Positions 1-12,405 of a DNA stretch of 64,000 bases are shown in pieces. Under the pieces are notes generated by a model. It was given only the letters and a program-made list of their open reading frames with translations, did no database searches and was not told the DNA's origin. The DNA comes from Membranipora membranacea (lineage: Eukaryota > Bryozoa > Gymnolaemata > Cheilostomatida > Membraniporidae). Location: contig OU612067.1 of the NCBI GenBank assembly GCA_914767715.1, forward strand, positions 23,472,162 through 23,536,161. The letters are read 5' to 3'. Positions within the stretch are counted from its first letter, which is position 1, and the number at the start of each line of letters is the position of its first letter. The position numbers and the translations under genes are program-made.

Positions 1-398
1 ATGTATCAAAGGTTAATTTGACAAACAAAGATTGCCTCTCTGAGAGAACCTTTGTAATTTGATTGCTGGTATAATATACATAAAGTACAGATTCAGTTCA
101 GTACAAGATACTCTGTTAGCTATCTGCACCTGTCAGGTATAATTCTTTGTCAACAGGCGTTCGATATTCTGCTATAAGACTTTGTAGCAGAAACTGACAA
201 ATATTGAGTCGTTTTGTTAATAGCGTTTGATGTGTCTAGTGATAGTGATAGTATATTAACAAGAAAATATTAATCTATTTAGTTGTTCTTTAAGTTGTGA
301 CCAGCAGCTCAAATCACCGGAGTGATTATCCAGGGATTTTGTCTGATGAGAACACATTCTGACATTTCTGACATTTAAATCCTAGTATAGAATTTTTG
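1..398. repeat. Local repeat family, copy 1
   Basis: Near-identical to about 10610-10985, and partly matched at 11827-12170 and 12889-13140. Shared landmarks are TATCAAAGGTTAATTTGAC, then GATTCAGTTCAGTACA, ATCTGCACCTG and CTCAAATCACCGGAGTGAT. The match stops at about 398, where the retrotransposon begins. In better-preserved copies this repeat lies beside minus-strand LRR exons, so it is probably intron sequence that was duplicated with them. No coding content seen here. Confidence 0.85.
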
Positions 399-399
399 C

Positions 400-2970
400 T
401 GGTTGCGAGGCACTGCGCATGCGGATTGGTGAGTCGCGGCGGGATGTGTGCACTGTGCTCGCTGTCTACCGGGTGCCCTCGGGCTCTGTGGGGGCTTTTC
501 TGGGGGATTTAGTTCTGATTTTGCCCACTCTCCCCTCGAACTCACATGTTGTTGGTGACATCAATATTGATTTAAATCCAGAAAATTATTTGGACTCAGT
601 TTCAGAAAACTAGAGCGAGTTGATTCAAAGCTAATGTTTTTATAACCTTATTCAATCGCAACAAGAATTGGCGAAACCAAAATAGTATTTTAGATCACAT
701 TATTGTTAAAGATTCAAGTCGTGCACTCTAGATTTTGACATTTCAGATCATAAGCCGGTGTGTGCATCCTTTGTTTACAAAAAGCGCAGCCATAATTTTA
801 ACAAAAATCCTTCGCCAATGAACATAACGAAAGCAAATTATGTGTTATTACAAGAAATTATACAGCAACATAATTGGTCCCCAATTACAGAAATATCTGA
901 CACCAACACAGCTTTTAAACTTTTCATTGAAAAACTAAGCTCATGTGTTGATGATGCGAGCAACAAAATTAGTGCCAGAAAGCATCAACGTTCTACTTTC
1001 AAGAAGCCTTGGATGACTAAGCAATTATTTACACTTACAAAAGAACGTACTAAGCTTCACAAAATGAGCAAATTACAACCATTCAATGGTGAATTACAAA
1101 TGCGGTATAGGAAATTCAGAAATCACGTAACAAACTGCGTAAACATAGCAAGGAAAGAGCATTACAAAGCTCAGTATGATAAGCGTTGTTGGAATATCAA
1201 TGAAAAACGGAGATTTGTCATGAGTTTTTTTGAAAATGATACCAATGGTTCAGATGAGAAAATTTATCTGCGACATGATGGTGATCAGAGCATTTCCGTA
1301 GCTGATAAATTTAATGATTACTTTATCGATGTTGGTACTAATCTGGCAGAAAACCTTCCAACCACTGCAACCAAATTTACACAATATTCTCCTTAAATTG
1401 ATAATGCTTTTGCAGCTGAATTTTCTTTCACTGAAATTGAGACCGCTGCTACTCTTAAAATAATTGATAGCTTCTCCAATAAGAAAGCTAAAGGACCTGA
1501 TAGAATACCAATGCAAGCTTTTAAAGATAATAAATTAACCCTAGCACTACTGTTATCATACTTAGCCGACCTGATGATAAAACCCTCGATTTTCCCAGAC
1601 TGCTTAAAAATTGCTCGTGTGAAACCACTTTTTAAAAAGTGAGATAAAACTAGATGCAATAGTTTCAGACCCATTTCAATTATAATTTTGACATCGAAAG
1701 TTTTAGAAAAACTCCTTTCAATGCAAATCAGAGAGTATCTGGAGTGCAAAACTTTACTCACAAATTACCAATTTGGCTTTAGATCAAAGCGCAGTACAAC
1801 TGACGCAATTAATATTATAATGGAACAGCTTTACAAAATTTTCAATGATAGAGGCATCACCCAGGGTGTGTTTTTAGATTTCTCAAAAGCTTTTGATACA
1901 ATGAATCATGGCATTCTCATCAGTAAACTGAATTTTTTTGGAATTTCCTCTCCCTCTTGTCGACTTTTAGAAAACTATCTTTTAAACAGAAAACAATTTG
2001 TCTTGGTTAACAATGTTGAGTCAGGGTTATTGCAAGTCAAGATTGGTGTTCCCCAGGGTTCGGTTCTCAGGCCACTTTTATTTTTAATTTATATTAGCGG
2101 CCTTTTAAATGCAGCATCTGATCTAATTTATATACTTTTTGCTGATGATACAAACATTTTTAGTACTGAACCTGAAGTTATGAAAAGAACTTTACCTTTG
2201 ATTAATGAATGGTGTATCACCAACCGTCTTGTTATTAACTATGAGAAAACCTTTCAAGTCCTTTTTAAAGCCCCAAAACAAAATTTTTAACCCTGAGGAA
2301 TTCAAGCTCGAATTCGGGAACTCTATTTTAAAAGAAAAAGGAACCACCAAATTTTTAGGACTTGAGTTAGACTCCAACCTAACTTTCGATGAGCATTTGA
2401 AAAGCCTTAAAAAGAAATTAAATTTAACTCTGATGATGATGCAAGCACTCCGTCCAGCCATTGACCAAAAGTCAATGGTTGACATTTACAACTCTTTTTA
2501 TCCTCATTTGATATACGGATTAGAGTTCTGGGGGCACGCAAGCGATAGCCAACTATGACCAATACAGACTCTACAAAAAATGCTCTGCGAATCAATAAGG
2601 GAATTGGACCAGGGGGTCACATTTCTAGTCATTATAAAAAACCAACAACAAGCGAGGAGAGAGGTCCTTGTTGAGCAATGGCATATCCTTGTTCAACAAG
2701 TACCTTTTGGGAGTTTGGACGGGGTCAGGGTGCGATCTCACAGTTGGGCAGGCGGGGCGTCTCTGGTCGTGCGATGGATAGCGGGTACTGTGGGCATGTT
2801 TTGTTTGGGCTTTTCATGATGTTTGTGTGGTGTTTTTGTAATTAGTTGGAGGGTTGGCCGTCACTCTAGTCACAGACTATCTGGCTGACTCATGCTTTTA
2901 TTTACTTTCTTTGAACATTTATTTCTTATAAATTACAACGTTTCTTTATAGCAAAACACAAAAAAAAAAT
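400..2970 (+). mobile_element. Degenerate non-LTR (LINE) retrotransposon, Jockey/CR1-like
   Basis: Contains the tail of an endonuclease domain (VVGDINIDL near 550; ISDHKPV near 742), the linker and a reverse transcriptase, and ends in an A-rich stretch at about 2950-2970. It begins where repeat copy 1 stops matching, so it looks inserted into or beside that repeat. The 5' part of the endonuclease is missing, as usual for 5'-truncated LINEs. Family-level assignment (Jockey/CR1/L2 group) rests on the RT motif style only. Confidence 0.85.
541..2590 (+). pseudogene. Broken endonuclease/reverse transcriptase ORF of the LINE
   Basis: Reverse transcriptase signatures appear in order: FRPIS near 1668, DFSKAFDT near 1877, GVPQGSVL near 2045, FADDT near 2137 with the catalytic Asp pair, and KFLGLELD near 2347. 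The frame is interrupted by TAA at 1394-1396 and by TGA at 1640-1642, which replaces the first residue of the usual GDK motif. A frameshift near 2250-2290 moves the thumb/C-terminal part (2291-2558) into another frame. The element is therefore dead as it stands; the ADD catalytic motif itself is intact. Confidence 0.9.
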
Positions 2971-2974
2971 TATC

Positions 2975-3500
2975 CCAATGAACTGCCTGTAGGCCATCAG
3001 TCACAATAAACCGAACTTAATCAACAATACACCAGTGGTCAGTAAACAATAATAACAATGAATAGAGAATCTCCAATCCTGGTGTTTAAAAAATGATTTG
3101 TGTTTTAAAAGGCTGCAAAAGATGATAGAGCAAATGAGATGTATCAAACTGGATGGAATAATTATGGTTGACCCTGCTGATTTAGAATAATTCCTTGATC
3201 TTTCCATATTAAAAAATAAGATTACTGCTTGTGGTATTCAATAATTTGCAATGTGCATCCAAGTTTTATCTGCCAAATGCAATTACATTTGATTTGTTCG
3301 TATATGATATAAAATGTACAGAATAAGATCATGCCGATGATACCATGTGATTTATCTGCACCTAATAGGTAATAAGGTAATTTCTTTAGACAACGGGCCT
3401 GGTGTGAGTTATTCTCTAATAGGTCTTTGTAGCAGAAACTAAAAAAAATATTGAGTTGCTCTGTTTATAGTGTCATCTGATTGTTATCTCCTAATCTGAA
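2975..3500. repeat. Local repeat family, diverged partial copy
   Basis: Holds the landmark ACACCAGTGGTCAGTAA near 3030, then CCTGGTGTTTAAAA near 3077 and GTCTTTGTAGCAGAAACT near 3422, all shared with the copies at 10.2-13.1 kb. The LRR exon found in two other places is absent here. Confidence 0.6.
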
Positions 3501-4387
3501 AGTGAGTGCAATGGTGGTATTAAGGGATTGAGGCAAATGAACAACAGTTTTTCACAATTATTTATTTATTTTAATTGTTTTATATATGACAATCAGCAGT
3601 GTAATAGCCACTTCAATTTCCTTGGATATATATTCAATCATTCCATGTTTTGATATATGTTAATAGAGAACAAAGTGCTTTTAATAAGCATAATATGTTT
3701 AGTACCACCTCAGGTCTTCACATCAATTAACCCCTACCCACAGAGTAATATGATGACTGACTGGATGTGATAACACTTTCTTAGCTCTAAGCTTTGTCAC
3801 GATTACTAGCCAGTAGAATGAGTAGGCCGTACTACTAGTACAGAGTACACTGTGCAGACGAGCACAGTAGCTAAAAGTGTGTTAGGTGGATACCACTACA
3901 TGGTGGCTGAAGGTTTGTTAGGTAAAAAATATGACAGGGTGCGGAAAATGTCTGAAGTTTCTTTCCCTGCGCGAGGCATATTTGTTTCTCCATCACAACA
4001 GTCCCTGTATGACCTTATTTACGCTTTAACACCTGAGTGTCATGGTGTGTTATATAATCACAAATTGGCTGCACCAACAATATTCATGGTCGAAAATTAT
4101 TAAGTCCCCCGATTTTTGTTGTGATGTAACTTTGACCAAAGCGTGCTGGTATTATCTATGATATTTCTTCATCCATCACGGTCTCTGGATATAGCATTAC
4201 AGTTAGTCTCAGTTCAAACCATGTTTTAATTCCAGTATCTTGAAACTGCAGATTGGACACATCTTTGTGACAGTGACTGAGATATTGTAAGGAGGTGTAA
4301 AATATCCAGAGGTTACTATGTAATGATAAATGAGCAACACAAAAAAAAAAACCGAAACGTCTCTCATATAACTTGTGAAATTTACAC
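3501..4387. other. No gene recognised
   Basis: An open stretch at 3852-4103 (+) has no motif I recognise and no splice or initiation context that supports it. The rest is AT-rich, without clear repeats. Confidence 0.4.
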
Positions 4388-4534
4388 CAGCTGGTTGTTT
4401 TGTCAGTGATAGATGAGATGTCATGTAAAAGTACAGAAATGTGACAGGGACTACTGATAACTAGCATTCTGATATGGAAGTGATGACTTTTGGCTGTAAT
4501 AATTTTGACAACAGCTTCATATGGCGATTCCCAA
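4388..4534 (-). CDS. Candidate orphan exon, copy A (WESPYEAV exon)
   Basis: On the minus strand a strong acceptor (pyrimidine tract then TTATTTCAG) opens a 147-base frame beginning WESPYEAVVKI, continuing through KSHHFH and VISSPCHISVLLHDISS, and closed by a possible GTGTAAAT donor. A second copy at 13443-13588 keeps the frame with mostly conservative changes (for example KSHHYH, VISSSCH, VLIHEVSS). Conservation at protein level over two diverged copies suggests these are or were coding. I do not recognise the domain. Both copies lie 3' of an LRR exon on the same strand, so they could belong to the same gene family. A repeated intron segment that happens to be open is the alternative. Confidence 0.35.
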
Positions 4535-4911
4535 CTGAAATAAGGGATGATGATACAGTATAAATGGTCATTCAACCAAATCATCTTATACAAATTTAGT
4601 GAAGCCATTTTTGAAGCACTGTCACAAAATTTGTTGCAAGTTCTGCATAATACTATATTATGTAGTATATGATACCCAAGTGCAATGTTTTGTTTAATAC
4701 CAAAACATTTTTACAATTATTTTGATAGTCACAGAAAAAACATGAAATGTTCAGCCCTTTATTAAAATAACATATAATACAACCAAACCACAAGCTTCAC
4801 ACCATTTGTTTATCACAAGCCAATGTACAGCTGACTGTGTCTTTGTTCGGAAAAATCTCTGATGGATCGGTGAAAAGAATATAAGCACCAAGATATTAAT
4901 TGTTTTCCTTG

Positions 4912-5230
4912 TCCTTATAGTTGTGACCAGCATCTCAAATCACCGGAGTGATCATGATTCCGGGTTTTTTTTCTGATGAGAACATATTTCTTCTTTAAAA
5001 GACCACCCTTTATTGTTTTCTGACATTAAAATCCTAGTGATGAACTAGTACTGTAACAAGTCATCACCCTCTTATCAACAATTTAATAAACAGACCTGGA
5101 TCCTATGATACTATAAAGTCGCCAGCATGCACCCCATAATATTAATAATCATGATAATATATTTTGTTACAAATAAACAGAGAGAGAAGACAATACTGAC
5201 ACAGTATATGATGAGTTGTCAAGTTCTCAC
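4912..5230. repeat. Local repeat family, partial copy lacking the LRR exon
   Basis: Shares CTCAAATCACCGGAGTGAT (near 4934), the TCTGATGAGAACA block, and the AATCATGATAATATATTTTG...ACAGTATATGATGAG block (5147-5216) with the copies at 10.9-11.2 and 12.0-12.35 kb. Where those copies continue toward the LRR exon, this one runs into unrelated sequence. Confidence 0.65.
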
Positions 5231-5249
5231 AGCTCAGGCTCAGGAGATT

Positions 5250-8200
5250 TCGGATAGATAGAGTAAAACCAAGAAGATGGGAACAAGTGATAACAGACAT
5301 TGTCAACCATTTCAAATCAGAGACCAATCTCAGTTTTATCTTTTGACGAAATCTGTTGTGTATTAGGCGTAATTAAATTACTGTCAGCTATCAGACATCC
5401 CGTCTCTGCCTTTTTGGGAGGTTCAATTGCTGTCATATAATAATGTATAATTAAAACTTTTTATCAGACAAAAATCAAAATCCAATTGCCGTTTTTTCAA
5501 TAGGAAGTCAGTTTAATTGCATTTTTATTTTTAAATTTAGTCATTAGTAAATTGAATTAATACCTACTTGTCACAAAATTCTAAATACAAATGTTGTGGA
5601 TATATTTGATCAGATAAACAAAACAATTTTTGTAAGGAGTTGCCTTCTTCCTCAATAGGAAGAAGTTAACTCCATACAAAATAAAACAAGCGCAAAATGA
5701 ATAAAATAGTGGTGGCTGTTCTGCTCGGGTATTCGGCCCCAAGTGGGTCGAATATGCGACGTAATTCTGGTGCCCCAAGTGAATTTGGACTTACGACCTT
5801 TCAGTTTTGAGACTGATTTGTGATCATGCTGCATTATTGTCATTATATCCACTTTATTTAGCATCGATCTAGAGTAATATCCATAATATGAGTACTTGTA
5901 GCAGTATCATTTTTTGTCTCTCAGTATTAATTCAGGGTCTCTTAGTATTAATCCAGTGAGACGACAGCTGTAGTTTTGTTGCCACAGTTAGTCATAATTC
6001 AGTTGTCGTTATCCATTTCTCAGGATGTGTGGATGATATTTCTTTTTCTCTTCATGCTGTAGTGCTGGCGTGATGCTTGTCATTTTAGCGACCAGCATGA
6101 TTGTTTGTTTCCAGTGCCTGTAATAATAAGAGTTGTAGGACGTTAATCATTCATCAACACATTCACATTTTGTATCAGCTAGACGTTTTATAGGACATTA
6201 TCATTATTATTCTATTCTCTAGAGATAATTAATGCTGGCTAAGATTGTATTCAAACGACCTTCCCTGAGCCCAGCCCGCATTTAACTAAAGAGAGACTAA
6301 TCACCTATTACAACGTAAGTTGACAAAACAGCCTTTACCTCACAAATCACCAGACTAAGCCTTGAGAAAATTATAGGGTTTGAAATTTCTTTTGAGAAGA
6401 CAAAATTACAACCATGGACAACAAAAATGTTTATAAATAATGGAAAAACTGAAGTGAATTAAAATAGAGTTTGTGGGAAATTCTGGTCCAGGAAAATGCT
6501 TGGGACAGATTAACAAAATATTTTTAAGCGTACTGGAAAAATATTATTATCACTATGGCGGAAAAAATTGGTGGACAAATTGATAGGAAAATAGGAGGAA
6601 AATTATGGAAAATTGAAACCGGGGAGCTCCAGTGTCAACGTTAATATCATTCCTTCATTAAAGATTGTCTGAATCTGGCCAAATATGACAACTGGTCTGA
6701 CTCTTGGGGGGATTGATTGTCCATATGTTATACAAAGAGGATATAAAGGAGGATATAAGGAGGATATTTATTTTATAGGATTTTTTTTTATTATTTTCAA
6801 GTTTTTTTGTCAAAAATCAGGCGCTTTCAATCTTCTGATTACAGGATGAAACTTCAAAACTATTAGCAATTTTCCTTTCGGTTAGTTGTTTTGCCTGTGT
6901 TCAGAGTTTAGTGCACTGATTTTCTATACAATTTGAAGAGTTTTATTTTTGTTGACACCAGTATCTTTTTAAATTTGTAGGTAAACATTTTAAACTAGAA
7001 AAACATTTATACTCCCATGTTCATGCAAGTTTTTCACCAAAGTAGTCTGTGGTTATGATTTTTACAAACAGAATATAAACAATTATAACTTGTCTCAAAA
7101 GTCAACACGCAATGACATTTCATAAAAAAAACCTTCGGTAGAATGGGATCCTTTAACCACTGCCACAGGTAAGTCATGCTAACAGTAGGAAGTGATTATA
7201 ACAAAATTGCGCAATAATGGAAATTGATAGACATTGCTATGTGTTTTCAGCCATCCAAATATTGTTAACAAGTTACCCAGCAACATACCTGTCACAAGTG
7301 ACAAATGCCTTAAAGTGTCCTGTCACCGTACCTGATCAGTCGGTCAGCTTACAGGGTCTCATGGTGTTTTCACTACCAAAATCAAATTGGAATGAATATA
7401 AATATTACTACTTTTATGGACATGTTTCTGTAGGAACTTGCGTGTTGACTGGTACCAATGTATTTGAAAAACAAGGCAAAACACTGGAGATTAGTGTAGG
7501 TGACTTGTAAGGTTGTTTAAATAAGGATGGTTATTGTCGGCTCGGGATGTTTCAATGGTCAATTGGGAATCTTATAAGTATTACAGTCATATTGCTGCGA
7601 ACCTATCAGAAACATAGAATGCACATGTACTTGATATAAAAACTCAATGTACGTACCTTGTCACCCGCTAGGGGATAATCTGTTCAGTTGTATGTCTAAT
7701 AATGATTAAGATATTGATTGCCAGAAGCTGCTTCCAAATTAACAATCTCCATTGTGTATGGCCTCATTAATTACTAAGCTAGTCAACTAAGTGCTGAAGT
7801 TAGCTAAGTGTTGAAGTCTTCTGCACAGCACAACTAACACAAGTAGTTAGTTTCCATAGCAATAGGTATGATTGATGAGTAATATCTAATTTGAAAAAAT
7901 GTCTCATGTATTAGGGGGTTGAATGCTACTAAACCTGCTTACGGCATAATTTCGCTTGACTTCCGCTCTGATGTTAACAAAATTATTTCAAGTAAATTAA
8001 TTCATGGTTGGCTATCAGTAGGCTTGAACCCCCATAGCAGGCGTTTCAACCACAACCATGCATAGAAATATAGGAACTAATTAAGAAGGGCATGTCAGAT
8101 GGTATATCACCTTTAATTAGGATAAGATTATAAAATTTATGTGCATAAGAGTTTTCACGGTCATTTGGGAGTCAACGTTGTGATTTATCATTTATTTAGG

Positions 8201-9150
8201 TAACTATTTAAGGGAGGTCTAAGTATTGTATGTTTATGTTGTTTATCTATAATGGTTACTCTTAGTGCTTTGTTAAAAATCAGGGCGAAACTTTAGCTAG
8301 TTGTTTTTTGAAATTCAAAGTAATTGTAAACACAGATATCTCTGTATGCTAGTAAAACTGGTTTTATCAACTGACCACTGGTTCTGACAACACTACACTA
8401 GCCTCAATAGCCTAAATAGCATTAGTAGAATATGGGATGGAGTTTTGATTAGCACTTCACCTATTGGTGTAGGAGGGGATGACTCTCCGTTAGCATTAGT
8501 TTCATACACATTGGATATTTCATGAACTAAGGATAAGTTAGGATAAAGTGTTTGAAGTAATTAAATAAATGAAGATAAATTATGCTATTAATTTGTTTTT
8601 GTATTGGGTAAATGAGAATTTATGGATTCAAACAAACATTTAAATCTAATTCTAAAATTAGGCCAATGACCTTCTCTGTCAAGTTTGGATTGCGGGGACT
8701 TTGCAGCTTTGGTTGTAAGATTACTCCGATATTGTGGCAATGTATCCTACTGTTGAGTGATGTGCAGGTTTTTGGGGAAGGGGCCCAGAAGAACTTCATT
8801 TTTTGTTTCACTATACACAGGATTCAGTGTCAACAAACATTTCTTTACAATTGCCTTTCACAGCGTCCTGTCGCTCCCTGACTGTCACATGCGGGAATAA
8901 TCTTTCATGTAGGGTTTGGGTTTCCCTTCCACCTGATGGTAGGGCATAAGCAATGATCTTCATTGGCCTAAGTCACTCGCGACTATGATTCCGTTGTAGT
9001 GCAATTACTGTGAGCCTTCCAATATAAAGCAATCAGGTAGGCAAACGGGGCTTTCGAGCCTCCGTTGGTAGGGGTGAGCTTCATGATCACAGGCATTCCA
9101 AACTTTGAATCGGCAAAATATTGATGTTGTATTCGCTTTGAATTGAGTTC
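5250..9150. other. About 3.9 kb with no recognised gene
   Basis: AT-rich DNA. The longest open stretches (7217-7510 and 8612-8881, +) show no known domain, composition shift or convincing splice context, and I do not call them. The block near 8010-8060 contains a weak tRNA B-box-like sequence (GGTTCAAGCC on the minus strand) without a matching A box. Confidence 0.5.
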
Positions 9151-9159
9151 ATCTTACAG

Positions 9160-9290
9160 GGCCGCTCCCAGAGACTGCTGATTTGGGCAGCGGTGGATAT
9201 TGTTATGCCGAGAACGGTGGGGAGTATGATTGTAATTTGAATTTTACGGGACTCACAACAGAATTCTCGGTTGTCAAAGTCATTGGTCAG
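9160..9290 (+). pseudogene. Possible exon fragment with an Ig-like GEYDC motif
   Basis: After an acceptor-like CATCTTACAG at 9150-9159, an open frame reads PLPETADLGSGGYCYAE, then GGEYDCNLNFTGL, then SVVKVIG. The G-x-Y-x-C spacing followed by a hydrophobic strand resembles the F and G strands of an immunoglobulin domain. The possible donor (ATTG then GTCAGT near 9287) is weak and no neighbouring Ig exon was found, so this is at best an isolated or decayed exon. Confidence 0.2.
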
Positions 9291-9299
9291 TGTCATTTT

Positions 9300-10230
9300 T
9301 CTGTTTGTTGTTTGTGAGTTGAAAAATTTTAATTCACCAAAAAGAGGGTAGAGCAAAAAATAAGGATTAGCATTCATCAGTTTGAAATTTGGTTGATGAA
9401 TCAGTAATTTCCATCGGTACCTATCCATTATCCAACATTGAGAGTACCTTACCATTTGTAATTGAGTATTTTCCAGCAGCAGTAGGTTTAAGTTATAGTT
9501 ATGATAGTTATTAAAGTTGTAAATTAGGTTTAAGTTATTATTTAATAATTATACTCCCACATTCACAATTGGAAGAAGTTTTCTTGTAACCAGTGTCTGT
9601 CAGGTTGACAACTCCAACTTATGAAAAATAACATGAAGTATAAAGTATCAACTATAAAGTATCAAGTATAACGTTTAAAGTATAGAGTATAAAAATATTT
9701 ACTAGTTTTATCAGGGAGTTAGTTCAGCGCGCCCTAGCCCCATCCTGTGGGTGTATAGTGAATTTAGTTGAACTGATCTACCAAAAGCTTTCAAAACATG
9801 TTTCATTAGGTTGGTTCACCTGATAACCATTCCATGCTATTTTCTGTGGTTTTCCATGGAATGCCTTGCATTCCCGGTCAACTGATTTGTTTTCAGTGAT
9901 GCCGCGAAGACGGCCGAGGGGTAATGAGGGAGTGCCAGTACTCAGAAGACATAATGGACAATGGTGAGCCAGCTATCCTGATGAGCCAGAGGGTTCTTTA
10001 TTGAATTGATTTAATTAGCTTGACGTATCTATAATGTTGATAAGGTTTGTAAGTTTTAGAAAGTCTTCTCATGTGTTTGAAGGGAAATAATTGAGTCGCA
10101 TAATAATATGAGTTTTATTTGTGTCATCAAACAGGAGGGCACAACCCTTAATCGAGTGCTTAGACTTGTCCATTATGCGCATTACTCGGATATCCTTAGG
10201 GTTGTATATAGGAAGTGAGAAATGACTGCA
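9300..10230. other. No gene recognised
   Basis: AT-rich sequence with a short internally repetitive stretch near 9640-9690 (AAAGTATCAA-type repeats). Nothing coding seen on either strand. Confidence 0.5.
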
Positions 10231-11193
10231 GGCTCTCAGTATCAACAAGCCCAACTTAATCAACAATACACCAGTGGTCAGTAAGCAAATGGGACATATC
10301 AACCATCATGAAATATCAATGTCTGACCATAATGATTCAAAATACTACCAATACGTTTCATTTCTAAATTAAAATATGTTGGGAGTTATCCTGTCATATA
10401 AATATAGAAGATAACTGCCTTTTGCGATATAAAAAAAAATAAAATGAACTTTTTTATTTTCCTATTCAATGCCCCTTTCGGGGCCAATGAGAATATGGTT
10501 ACATTAGATATGATACATGATACATCTCATCTGATTAGCGCACCCTTGTACTATGTAAGGGTGGGCAAGCTTGGCCATTGATCGGAGAGCTCACCTCCTT
10601 CGGCAGAATGTATCAAAGGTTAATCTGACAAACAAAGATTGCCTCTCTGAGAGAACCCTTGTAATTTGATTGTTGGTATAATATACATAAAGTACAGATT
10701 CAGTTCAGTACAAGATACTCTGTTAGCTATCTGCACCTGTCAGGTATAATTCTTTGTCAAGAGGTGTTCGATATTCTGCTATAAGACTTTGTAGCAGAAA
10801 CTGACAAGTATTGAGTGTGTTTGATTTGTCTCGTGGAAAGTATATTAACAAGAAAATATAAATCTATTTAGTTGTTCTTTAAGTTGTGACCAGCAGCTCA
10901 AATCACCGGAGTGATTATCCAGGGTTTTTGTCTGATGAGAACACATTCTGACATTTCTGACATTTAAATCCTAGTATAGAACTAGGACTGTAACAAAACT
11001 ATTAAGCGATTAATTGACACCCTCTTATCAACATTTATAAACCAGACCTGAATCCTAAGCTACTGAAAAGTTGCCAGCAACTCCCGATAATGTTAATTAT
11101 CATGATAATATATTTGTTACAAATAAACATAGAGAGAAGACGATACGGTTACAGTATATGATGAGTGATGGTAAGATAGACGATATGACTCAC

Positions 11194-11334
11194 CTTTCAG
11201 GTAGACTTCTCAAGTCACACCTATCCACATCTATCTTCTTAAGTGACCTCATCCCTCCCAATCCTTCAGGTAATGTCTGTAGGTTCCTATTACCGTATAA
11301 GGATAACTCCTCCAGTTCGGTCAGTGAGCAAATG
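11194..11334 (-). CDS. Leucine-rich-repeat exon (two LRRs), LRR gene exon B
   Basis: On the minus strand, an acceptor (TTTTGTTCCCTCAG) precedes 141 bases that read LTELEELSLYGNRNLQTLPE, then GLGGMRSLKKIDVDRCDLRS, then LPE, and end at AG|GTGAGT. These are two LRRs of about 23 residues with the LxxLxxLxL and LxxLPxxL pattern typical of Roco/Shoc2-type LRR proteins. The exon starts with one base and ends with two, exactly as the LRR exon at 15005-15142, so one can follow the other in frame. It is intact, although it sits in a decaying repeat. Parent protein unknown; an LRR-ROCO protein is plausible by analogy with the Roc-COR gene at the right edge. Confidence 0.8.
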
Positions 11335-12359
11335 CTGAGGGAACAAAATTTTCATTCAATAATTATATATAGTTTTCCAACTTAGATTTTATTACTGCCA
11401 CTGACTGAAAGGAAAGTTAACAACAATGATAATCACTGGATTTCTTATGTTTGGTAAATTAATTTTATATTAAGTTTAACCCAATTTTGCATACCAGTAC
11501 CACTAACAAAAAATAGGTTGAGACTTAGGACAACCTTAATTACCAAGCTAGGGGGCCCGTAAAAAGTGTGAGGGGCCTTCTCTGACAAAAAGGACAAGAC
11601 GCAAAAGAAACGAGAGACAGTGCCCTGCTAAAGGGGCACCTATCAGCCTGTAGGCTCTCAGTATGAATAAAACTACTAAAACAACAATACACCAGTTCTC
11701 AGTAAGCATTGCAAAGAGTTAATAGAGAGTTTCTTTTCCTGGTGTTTTATAAAATCTCATTTCTACAATTAACTATGTTAGGAGATATCTTGTCATATAA
11801 ATCGAGAAGATAACTGCCTTTTGTCACGTGTATCAAAGGTTAATTTGACAATAAAAGATATTCTGAGACAACCCATGTATTTGAATTAGCAGTATAAGAT
11901 ATATATATATATAGTACAGATTCCGTTCAGTACATGATACCCTGTTATCTATCTGCACCTGACAGTGTCTACGATTTGAAAGATATGTAATGAAATTGTG
12001 AAAGTATATTAACAAGAAAATATAAATCCATTGCCTTGTTCCTTTAATTGTGACCAGCATCTCAAATCGCCGGAGAGATTCCCCGGTTCTTTTTCTGATG
12101 AGAACATATTTATCTTTTAAATGATCACCTTTTTTTCACATTTAAATCCTAGTATAGGACTAAGACTGTAACAAAACTATTAAGCGATTAATTGACACCC
12201 TCTTATCAACATTTATTAACCAGACCTGAATCCTAAGCTACTGTAAAGTAGCCAGCAACTCGCCATAATAATAATAATCATCATATTATATTTTGTTACA
12301 AATAAACAGAGAGAGAAGACAATAAAATTACAGTATATGATGAGTGATGGTAAGATAGA

Positions 12360-12405
12360 GGATATGACTCCACCAGATCGGTCAGTGAGCAGATGCTGAG
12401 GGAAC
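12360..12405 (-). pseudogene. Remnant of an LRR exon
   Basis: Both ends of the LRR exon seen at 11194-11334 are recognisable (GATATGACT on one side; GATCGGTCAGTGAGCAGATG on the other), but about 100 bases between them are gone and the donor GTGAGT is damaged. It lies at the same place in its repeat unit as the intact exon, so it records exon loss by internal deletion. Confidence 0.65.

Noticed and set aside
2580-2819. Plus-strand open frame after the LINE RT
   Set aside because: No RT or other similarity; probably the 3' UTR of the dead LINE.
7217-7510. 97-codon open frame on the plus strand
   Set aside because: No recognisable domain, weak start context, no splice partners; cannot be separated from chance in AT-rich DNA.
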